Of a DNA stretch of 12,382 nt, positions 1 through 4,511 are shown piece after piece. How positions within the stretch are numbered: the stretch's first letter is position 1; each line of letters starts with the position of its first letter. The stretch spans positions 1 to 12,382 of the forward strand of contig NZAS01000158.1 of assembly GCA_002686195.1 (NCBI GenBank), given 5' to 3'. Below the pieces are notes generated by a model. The model did no database searches. It was not told where the DNA came from and saw only the letters and a program-made list of their open reading frames with translations. Position numbers and translations under genes: made by a program. The DNA is from Candidatus Pacearchaeota archaeon. GTDB taxonomy: Archaea; Nanoarchaeota; Nanoarchaeia; Pacearchaeales; GW2011-AR1.

Positions 1-180
1 GAAAAATTAGATAAAAAGTACAATATTTATGGTGAATATTATACTATGAAAGAATTAGAGGACATGGGAAAAAGAATTTCTGGTGGAGATAAAGGCCAAT
101 CCATATATTATGATTATTTGCGCGTAGGAAAGATAAAGGAAGCCATTGGCATGCTAATACAACATAATTTAATAAAATAA
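1..180 (+). CDS. C-terminal end of an unrecognised protein (partial)
   Basis: Frame 1 is open from the first base of the window to a TAA at 178-180, giving 59 residues of a protein that begins upstream. The fragment is polar, rich in Lys, Tyr and Gly (it includes KELEDMGKRISGGDKG), and ends in QHNLIK. No motif allows a family assignment. It lies 15 bases ahead of the next gene on the same strand. An internal ATG at 46 could in principle start a 44-residue peptide, but nothing resembling a ribosome binding site precedes it, so a continuing upstream gene is the simpler reading. Confidence 0.6.
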   Translation, partial: EKLDKKYNIYGEYYTMKELEDMGKRISGGDKGQSIYYDYLRVGKIKEAIGMLIQHNLIK

Positions 181-195
181 CTATATATATTTAAT

Positions 196-735
196 ATGGT
201 TGAAGAAAAATATTTTACAGAGTATAGACAAGGAACGCGGTGGAACCAAAGACCCGATGCAACGTATAAGTACATGGAATGCAAGCTCTGTGGCCAAATG
301 GCGCCTGTTTGCGAAGATACAACAGCAGTAACATGTTCTGATTGCATTGCAGAATCATGGGAACCATTCAACAACGCCCAAAAATTATCAGATAAACCTA
401 GGGGTTGGACATTGATGAAAGAGTTTGTAGATAAGAATGGAAACGTATATCACAAAGGAAAAGAACAACAAGAGCTAAAGGGAACGTTAAAGCCAACAAA
501 AATCAAAAAATCTGATATTCCAACAAAGAGACTCACAAAAAAAGAAAAACGCAAATTAATGACTATTGGGGCGCTTAATTTACACAATCTAAAAAAACAA
601 TATCTAAAAGCTAGGTGGAAAAAAGATAAAAAGCTTATTGCAAGTGAAATAAAGCTACATACTAAAATTGCACTTGGAAAGTTTCCAAGAAACTTTGACC
701 GAAAAGAATATTTAGTAAAATATGAAAATAATTAA
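196..735 (+). CDS. Zinc-ribbon protein with a basic C-terminal half, function unknown
   Basis: A 179-residue protein. Near the N-terminus are two CxxC pairs, C29-x2-C32 (within ECKLCG) and C47-x2-C50 (within CSDC), separated by 14 residues. This is the spacing of a zinc ribbon that binds one Zn ion through four cysteines. From about residue 68 onward the protein is very Lys/Arg-rich (for example TKRLTKKEKRKL), which fits nucleic-acid binding. Small zinc-ribbon proteins of this type are common accessory genes in large phages; I do not recognise a specific family. The start ATG has no Shine-Dalgarno sequence, only an AT run (tatatatttaat). The gene is separated from the next by 44 AT-rich bases. 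DNA or RNA binding is inferred from charge and the cysteine pattern only. Confidence 0.75.
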   Translation: MVEEKYFTEYRQGTRWNQRPDATYKYMECKLCGQMAPVCEDTTAVTCSDCIAESWEPFNNAQKLSDKPRGWTLMKEFVDKNGNVYHKGKEQQELKGTLKPTKIKKSDIPTKRLTKKEKRKLMTIGALNLHNLKKQYLKARWKKDKKLIASEIKLHTKIALGKFPRNFDRKEYLVKYENN

Positions 736-779
736 CATAATATTTTTTATTTTGAAAAATTTTTATTATATTATATAAA

Positions 780-917
780 ATGAAAAGAATATTAATGAGC
801 GGATTAGTTTATTTAGGAATAATAACAATATCATCATTTGCATTGATTTTTGGTATGGTTATATGGATAATATTAATGCCTATTAAATTATTAGAGAGGA
901 TAGGAAAATGCTTATAG
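780..917 (+). CDS. Small single-pass membrane peptide (45 aa)
   Basis: ATG at 780 opens a 45-codon frame ending in TAG at 915-917. The product starts MKRILMSG and is then one long hydrophobic stretch (about residues 8-35) containing Gly, Ile, Leu, Phe and Trp, followed by a short basic tail (KLLERIGK). This is the pattern of a one-helix inner-membrane peptide. Its end overlaps the start of the next gene by 10 bases, which suggests translational coupling and supports its being real. No clear Shine-Dalgarno precedes it; the upstream 40 bases are almost entirely A/T. Very short membrane peptides are frequent in phage accessory regions, and no function can be assigned. Confidence 0.5.
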   Translation: MKRILMSGLVYLGIITISSFALIFGMVIWIILMPIKLLERIGKCL

Positions 918-1144
918 ATAATTATGATAAGTTGATATATCAAAGAGGCGGAAAAACTAAAGAAGCAAAAGCCATTGATTTTAAAATACCAAATGATATG
1001 ACATGTGAAGAATTTAGAGTAATTTGTATTAGAATGGCTTTAGCCTTAGGTTACCATGAAAATACAGTAAGAGACACATTTGGAAACATACCAGACAAAA
1101 ATAAAGAAAAAGATAAAAAACAATTAAGGTTATTGCTTGATTGA
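908..1144 (+). CDS. Unknown small protein (78 aa)
   Basis: A 78-residue soluble, charged protein. The middle part (DMTCEEFRVICIRMALALGYHENTVRDTFG) looks helical and is followed by a Lys/Asp-rich tail (PDKNKEKDKKQ). The ATG is preceded by a GAGAGGATAGGA purine run that can act as ribosome binding site. It overlaps the membrane peptide upstream by 10 bases and the next gene by one base (TGATG), so these three genes probably form one translationally coupled run. I see no known domain. Confidence 0.65.
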   Translation: MLIDNYDKLIYQRGGKTKEAKAIDFKIPNDMTCEEFRVICIRMALALGYHENTVRDTFGNIPDKNKEKDKKQLRLLLD

Positions 1145-1380
1145 TGGAATATACAGAAGAAAAAACATTAGTATTGGAACGACAACCACCAGGTGATAGA
1201 TGGAAACCCACGGATAGTAATACTATCTTTGAATCTTTAACAGATGGGTTGGAACATTGCTACCAAAAATCAGGGTGCAGAGATTACCATTTAGCAGCAT
1301 TGGATGGAAAAGTGTTTTCAATTGACAAGGCTGAAATCAAGCCAGAACCACCAAAATCATTTAGTCTTTACGGAGAATAG
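1144..1380 (+). CDS. Unknown small protein (78 aa)
   Basis: I start this frame at ATG 1144, which overlaps the upstream stop codon as TGATG. The frame could also be opened one codon earlier at TTG 1141, but the ATG is the better choice. The 78-residue product is mixed in charge and contains a Pro-rich patch (RQPPGDRWKPTD), two cysteines (HCYQKSGCRDYH) and a C-terminal KPEPPKSF segment. No domain is recognised. The last codons, GGA-GAA-TAG, double as the ribosome binding site of the HD-domain gene that follows five bases later, so the two genes are probably co-translated. Confidence 0.65.
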   Translation: MEYTEEKTLVLERQPPGDRWKPTDSNTIFESLTDGLEHCYQKSGCRDYHLAALDGKVFSIDKAEIKPEPPKSFSLYGE

Positions 1381-1384
1381 TTAT
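1372..1384 (+). promoter_or_regulatory. Ribosome binding site inside the preceding gene's end (GGAGAATAGTTAT)
   Basis: GGAGAATAGTTAT holds a strong Shine-Dalgarno core (GGAG) seven to nine bases ahead of ATG 1385. It also contains the TAG stop of the upstream gene. It decides the start of the HD gene: the frame is open back to an ATG at 1304, but that ATG has no such site. The identical 13 bases recur at 6081-6093 ahead of the spike gene. Confidence 0.75.
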
Positions 1385-2134
1385 ATGAATTTAACACAAA
1401 AACAACTAACAGACAATTGGGAAAGCCTAATACAAAGAATTAGAGATAATTTTGATGGTAATAGGCAAGATAACCTACTAAAACTATATTATGACCTATC
1501 AGAACAAATGATGTTGGCCCCGGCATCTGGCATTGAACATTTTCACAACTGTTTTATCGGTGGATACGTTGACCATGTATTAAGGGTAATGGAGTGCACA
1601 GAAAGATTATATGTGCAATGGGAAGAAATGGGTGCTGATATATCTGGGTATACTAAAGAAGAACTTATGTTTTGTGCTCTTAATCATGATTTAGGTAAGG
1701 TTGGTGATAAAGACAATGAATATTATGTTCCAAACCCTAGCGAATGGCATAGAAAAAATCAAGGCAAGATTTATGATCCTAATCCAAATATCCAACATAT
1801 GACAGTGCCAGATAGAAGTATTTGGCTACTTTCACAATATGATGTAAAATTTTCACAAAATGAAATGATAGGTATATTAACTCATGATGGAGTTTATGAT
1901 TCAGCAAACGATGCATATCTTAAACCATGGGGTAAGGAAAAAGCCTTATGGAATAATCTTCCAATAATACTACACCACGCAGACCACATGGCAACTAGAA
2001 TAGAGTATGAAGGTTGGAAATCTGGTACCAAATCAAAATTCATAAAAAAGCCAAAAACAAATAACCAAAAACCTGAGCTATCTACCCAGGCCACTCAAGC
2101 CCAAGATATGTTTAAGGACTTATTCGGAGAATAA
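1385..2134 (+). CDS. HD-domain phosphohydrolase
   Basis: A 249-residue protein with the metal-binding signature of the HD superfamily: H54 and H64 in HNCFIGGYVDHVLRV, the doublet H101-D102 in NHDLGKVGD (with Lys105), and HHADHMA at 197-203 supplying the distal Asp200. The GGxxxH spacing before the HD doublet recalls the HD domain of YhaM-type 3'-5' exoribonucleases, though the N-terminal OB domain of YhaM is missing. HD enzymes hydrolyse phosphate esters in nucleotides or nucleic acids. The substrate here is unknown: dNTP/nucleotide turnover or RNA trimming are both possible. The last 35 residues are a Lys/Gln/Thr-rich tail ending in QDMFKDLFGE. The stop overlaps the next ATG (TAATG). Family assignment is firm; activity is inferred. 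Confidence 0.85.
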   Translation: MNLTQKQLTDNWESLIQRIRDNFDGNRQDNLLKLYYDLSEQMMLAPASGIEHFHNCFIGGYVDHVLRVMECTERLYVQWEEMGADISGYTKEELMFCALNHDLGKVGDKDNEYYVPNPSEWHRKNQGKIYDPNPNIQHMTVPDRSIWLLSQYDVKFSQNEMIGILTHDGVYDSANDAYLKPWGKEKALWNNLPIILHHADHMATRIEYEGWKSGTKSKFIKKPKTNNQKPELSTQATQAQDMFKDLFGE

Positions 2135-2409
2135 TGGTGATATATTTACTACTATCATTATTACTAGCAGCATCAATATATATAATTTTTAATCTGTTTA
2201 GAAAGGTTGAACGATTAGAAGAAGCAAACGATGAACTGGCTGAATGGGTAGAAGGATATGAAATAAACTTAAATAGAATATTAAATGAAATAAGAGACAT
2301 AGATTCTAAACACCTATTTGAAGATGATGATGAAGTAGGTCAGACGTTTAAGCAAATAAAAGATGCCATAAAATCTTTAGAAGATTTGAAGAACATGAAT
2401 GAAGCTTAG
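2134..2409 (+). CDS. Membrane-anchored coiled-coil protein, function unknown
   Basis: A 91-residue protein. Residues 1-22 are a hydrophobic helix (MVIYLLLSLLLAASIYIIF) with no cleavage site, most likely a signal anchor. It is followed by a basic residue pair and about 60 acidic, heptad-like residues (VERLEEANDELAEWVEG, then RILNEIRDI and IKDAIKSLEDLKN) typical of a coiled coil. The start overlaps the HD gene's stop (TAATG) with GGAGAA just upstream, and the end overlaps the sigma factor gene by 11 bases. The position suggests co-expression with both. Small proteins with this N-helix plus coiled-coil layout also occur as spanins, but there is no overlapping or adjacent lipoprotein partner here, so I do not call it one. 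Confidence 0.7.
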   Translation: MVIYLLLSLLLAASIYIIFNLFRKVERLEEANDELAEWVEGYEINLNRILNEIRDIDSKHLFEDDDEVGQTFKQIKDAIKSLEDLKNMNEA

Positions 2410-3184
2410 TCCAGTCGAACAATTTTATATTGACATAGAAGAATTAAGAGAAAAAGAAAGACAAGAAGAATTGGATTTCATTGCCTCATCTAAAAAGAAA
2501 AGAGGACGTCCTAGAAAAAAGAAAATGTATTTCACAAATGAAACTGAGCTGGCAATAATAGCCTTTAATCAGGAGACATCCAACAAATTAAAGAATAAAG
2601 TATACACTGAATTTATTTGCTACCCATTTGATAAATTAGCAGAAAATATTATTCATACGTTTAAGTTTTATTATTTTGATGGAGGAGCTAAAGAAACACA
2701 ACATGAGGTGATAACATTTTTGCTTGAAAAAATGAATAAGTTCACGCCTGGAAAGGGAAAGGCCTTTTCATATTTTAGTATTGTAGCCAAAAACTACTTG
2801 ATACAAAACAACAATAAAAACTATAAGGACCTAAAAAGTAAAGCTCCCATTTCAGTAATAGATTATCAAAGGGATATCACCGCCGAAATAAGCTTAGAAG
2901 ATAGAAGAAGCAGTCTAGACATATTCATGGATAATTTCGTTAGACGCTATGACAAGATTATTGAGGAAAGGTTCAAATCAATAAGAGATAAAAGGATAGC
3001 ATATGCTATCTTGAAATTATTTGAAGATAGAAAAAATATAGAGATTTTTAACAAAAAAGCCTTGTATATTTTAATCAGAGAAATGACTAACACCAAAACG
3101 CAGCACATAACAAAGGTAGTAAATGTCATTAAAGATGATTTTGCAAGCATGTACAAAAAATTTGAATCTGGCAAACTTTTTTAA
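2399..3184 (+). CDS. gp55: T4 gp55-type late sigma factor with an N-terminal AT-hook
   Basis: A 261-residue protein. Residues about 68-145 match the sigma region-2-like core of T4-type late sigma factors: a helix with HEVITFLLEKMNKFTPGKG, then KAFSYFSIVAKNYLIQNNNK, the most recognisable segment (residues 121-140). T4 gp55 (185 aa) directs host RNA polymerase to TATAAATA late promoters together with the sliding clamp and gp33. This protein is longer by roughly 75 residues, with an extra N-terminal arm that carries a Lys/Arg cluster around the AT-hook core RGRP (residues 35-38) and an extended helical C-terminus (180-261). It overlaps the upstream gene by 11 bases. It is followed by a 137-base gap and the envelope and baseplate genes it would be expected to switch on. 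The sigma assignment is from family pattern; a DNA-binding role for the arm is inferred. Confidence 0.8.
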   Translation: MKLSPVEQFYIDIEELREKERQEELDFIASSKKKRGRPRKKKMYFTNETELAIIAFNQETSNKLKNKVYTEFICYPFDKLAENIIHTFKFYYFDGGAKETQHEVITFLLEKMNKFTPGKGKAFSYFSIVAKNYLIQNNNKNYKDLKSKAPISVIDYQRDITAEISLEDRRSSLDIFMDNFVRRYDKIIEERFKSIRDKRIAYAILKLFEDRKNIEIFNKKALYILIREMTNTKTQHITKVVNVIKDDFASMYKKFESGKLF

Positions 3185-3192
3185 TATATTGA

Positions 3193-3204
3193 GATATATT
3201 TATA
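3193..3204 (+). promoter_or_regulatory. Candidate late-promoter motif (gatatatttata)
   Basis: The 137-base gap after the sigma factor contains GATATATTTATA. A near-identical GATATTTAT sits in the gaps before 4122 and 6994, the other places where a new transcription unit could begin. The core TATTTATA is the reverse complement of the T4 late -10 box TATAAATA. The nearest supported downstream gene is the beta-barrel gene, whose start is 118 bases away, which is far compared with the other two copies. Confidence 0.3.
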
Positions 3205-3280
3205 CATGGTTATGAAAAACGTTACAAAAATTAAAGGTTATATGAATGGCGATAGTTATTCAAATAAAGGCTTAAAAGGC

Positions 3281-3290
3281 AGAGAGCATT
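3281..3290 (+). repeat. Left arm of a 10-base inverted repeat flanking the beta-barrel gene
   Basis: AGAGAGCATT here is the exact reverse complement of AATGCTCTCT at 3752-3761. The two arms lie on either side of the beta-barrel gene, about 31 and 19 bases from its ends. They may mark an inserted gene or be chance. Confidence 0.35.
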
Positions 3291-3321
3291 AAACACAGCA
3301 AATAAAATAGGAGAGAATTTT

Positions 3322-3732
3322 ATGAGAAACATTATTTTAACAATGGTTTTGGCATGTGCGACAATTTTTAGTTCACAAGCTCAAACAAAAGGCGACTGGT
3401 ACGTTGGTACTGGTGACGTCGCAAACGTTGCTTGGACTGACTGGGCGGTAAGCCCAACGTTAGGATATGGGGTGACAGACAACATTATGGTTGGGTTGTC
3501 CGTATTACAAGCAGACTCAGCAGCAGACATGGAGTATAAACTTCATGCACGATATTACATGAATAATTTATTCGTGTATATTGCAACAGATGGCGCAAAT
3601 ACCGAAGGTATGAGCTACGGTGTAGGTAAGATGTTTACCGTACGAAACAACATCTATATAGACCCTAAAATAGTCTATAATTCAGGAGACAAGACCACAA
3701 ACCTAACTCTAGGGTTTGGTCTTAAATTTTAA
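3322..3732 (+). CDS. Sec-exported outer-membrane beta-barrel-like protein
   Basis: A 136-residue protein. It has a classical signal peptide (Arg2, hydrophobic core ILTMVLACATIF, SQA|Q cleavage after Ala20). The mature part of about 116 residues consists of alternating strands rich in Gly and aromatic residues: WYVGTGDVANVAW, YGVTDNIMVGLSV, YKLHARYYM, MSYGVGKMF, NIYIDPKIVY and TNLTLGFGLKF. The last residue is Phe, the usual recognition signal for outer-membrane assembly. This predicts a small barrel of about eight strands in a Gram-negative envelope, resembling bacterial outer-membrane proteins rather than virion parts. AGGAGA lies eight bases before the ATG. Base composition differs from neighbours: 33 of 60 bases are G/C at 3421-3480, against 17 of 60 at 2281-2340, suggesting recent acquisition. 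Possible roles are receptor masking, superinfection exclusion or altered permeability; none is shown by the sequence. Confidence 0.8.
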   Translation: MRNIILTMVLACATIFSSQAQTKGDWYVGTGDVANVAWTDWAVSPTLGYGVTDNIMVGLSVLQADSAADMEYKLHARYYMNNLFVYIATDGANTEGMSYGVGKMFTVRNNIYIDPKIVYNSGDKTTNLTLGFGLKF

Positions 3733-3751
3733 GTAGTTCCATTTTGGGACA

Positions 3752-3761
3752 AATGCTCTCT
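3752..3761 (+). repeat. Right arm of a 10-base inverted repeat flanking the beta-barrel gene
   Basis: AATGCTCTCT pairs with AGAGAGCATT at 3281-3290. It lies in the 69-base gap between the beta-barrel gene and the small membrane protein. The arms are about 460 bases apart, too far to act as a simple transcription terminator. Confidence 0.35.
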
Positions 3762-3801
3762 CAGCAATTATTAATTAAATAGAGAAACAGGAGAAATAAA
3801 C

Positions 3802-4026
3802 ATGGATAACGTAATTAAACAAATTACAGGATTCGTTGGAGGACTAGGTGCCGTATTAATGGCCGTTCTTCCAGTAACAATCTTATGGTACATCTTAACA
3901 GGTGGATCAGTATTCGGAATGGATGTAGTAGCTAACTTAACTGCACTTATCACTTCACTAGGAAATGGTGGATTTGTAGGGTTAATTGTATTAGTATTAT
4001 TAGCATCATTTTTTGTCAAGAAATAG
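3802..4026 (+). CDS. Small two-helix membrane protein, holin candidate
   Basis: A 74-residue protein with two hydrophobic segments, about residues 10-34 (GFVGGLGAVLMAVLPVTILW and beyond) and about 50-72 (including GGFVGLIVLVLLASFF). They are joined by a short Gly/Asn/Thr loop, and the protein ends FVKK. Charge is minimal. There is a strong ribosome binding site (CAGGAGAAATAAACATG) and an intrinsic terminator 24 bases after the stop, so the gene ends its transcript and may be well expressed. Size and two-helix topology fit class II holins, but no lysis partner stands next to it; the only peptidoglycan enzyme nearby is the baseplate hub. Other small phage membrane proteins would look the same. 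The gene and its topology are well supported; holin function is a guess. Confidence 0.75.
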   Translation: MDNVIKQITGFVGGLGAVLMAVLPVTILWYILTGGSVFGMDVVANLTALITSLGNGGFVGLIVLVLLASFFVKK

Positions 4027-4049
4027 TTTTTAAGTAAACCTTGATTAAG

Positions 4050-4079
4050 AAGCCTGGAGTTAATTCTCCGGGCTTTTTT
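4050..4079 (+). terminator. Rho-independent terminator
   Basis: AGCCTGGAG (4051-4059) pairs with CTCCGGGCT (4066-4074) across a six-base loop TTAATT, with one T-G wobble and an extra A-T pair at the base, followed by a T run to 4079. It sits 24 bases downstream of the small membrane protein's stop codon and separates the envelope genes from the baseplate genes. Confidence 0.9.
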
Positions 4080-4095
4080 ATTTTTCCATGATTAT

Positions 4096-4105
4096 GATAT
4101 TTATT
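4096..4105 (+). promoter_or_regulatory. Candidate late-promoter motif (GATATTTATT)
   Basis: The motif is in the short gap between the terminator and the first baseplate-module gene, 16 bases before ATG 4122. A -10-like element here would give a leader of about ten bases that still includes the AAAGGA ribosome binding site. Transcription must restart after the terminator, so a promoter is expected in this gap. The motif followed by GTAAAGG closely matches GATATTTATA with AGTAAGG before 6994. Confidence 0.45.
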
Positions 4106-4121
4106 GTAAAGGAAAAAACAC

Positions 4122-4511
4122 ATGTTTAATGAAGAAATATTTAAAGGCAAAAGTTTTTCTGATATTCTAAAGGAAATACACGTAAATTCCACAAAGAAAG
4201 AAAAACAAATAAATTCACTGATATCACAGCTACAGCCGCTTGTTAAGAATATTAATGATGCAACAATTCTCGTACCATTGATAAAAGATTATTTGGATGT
4301 CGGAATAAAAAACGACGAACAGCTTGTAAAAATGGCCGCAATAATACAGAGAGCAATAGCAAGAAATGAATCTGAAGGTACCGATTTTATCCTGTCAGAT
4401 AGCGAAAAGAAACAATTGATAGATACAGTACAAAAAACAACCAATGTAGAATGGGAAGAAGAAAAAACAAAAAATGCCACGATTAAGAGCAAGCAAGAAA
4501 AAGAATCCTAG
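4122..4511 (+). CDS. Helical protein at the head of the baseplate module, function unknown
   Basis: A 129-residue protein predicted to be mostly alpha-helical. It contains no Cys, Trp only once near the end (VEWEEEK), many Lys, Glu, Ile and Asn residues, and a highly charged C-terminus. The N-terminal pattern FKGKSFSDILKEIH followed by KKEKQINSLISQLQPL looks like a conserved helical pair, and I believe similar proteins precede the hub gene in other marine T4-like phages, but this is from memory. The ribosome binding site is AAAGGA. The end overlaps the hub gene by 38 bases, implying coupled expression. A chaperone or minor baseplate component would fit its place; neither is demonstrated. Confidence 0.7.
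   Translation: MFNEEIFKGKSFSDILKEIHVNSTKKEKQINSLISQLQPLVKNINDATILVPLIKDYLDVGIKNDEQLVKMAAIIQRAIARNESEGTDFILSDSEKKQLIDTVQKTTNVEWEEEKTKNATIKSKQEKES

Noticed and set aside
752..779. Sigma70-type promoter TTGAAA-16-TATAAA before the 45-residue membrane peptide
   Set aside because: Transcription would begin inside the gene. The whole gap is A/T, so such matches are expected by chance.
1304..1384. 27-codon upstream extension of the HD-domain frame
   Set aside because: It lies inside the preceding gene in another frame, its ATG has no ribosome binding site, and ATG 1385 has a well-placed GGAG.
3206..3292. 28-codon reading frame in the gap after the sigma factor
   Set aside because: There is no ribosome binding site at its ATG, no recognisable content, and the start touches the candidate promoter motif, so a transcript from that motif would miss it.
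3322..3357. Lipoprotein signal (VLAC) in the barrel protein
   Set aside because: The hydrophobic core before Cys12 would be very short and Leu at -2 is unusual. The SQA site after Ala20 is a better fit for signal peptidase I.
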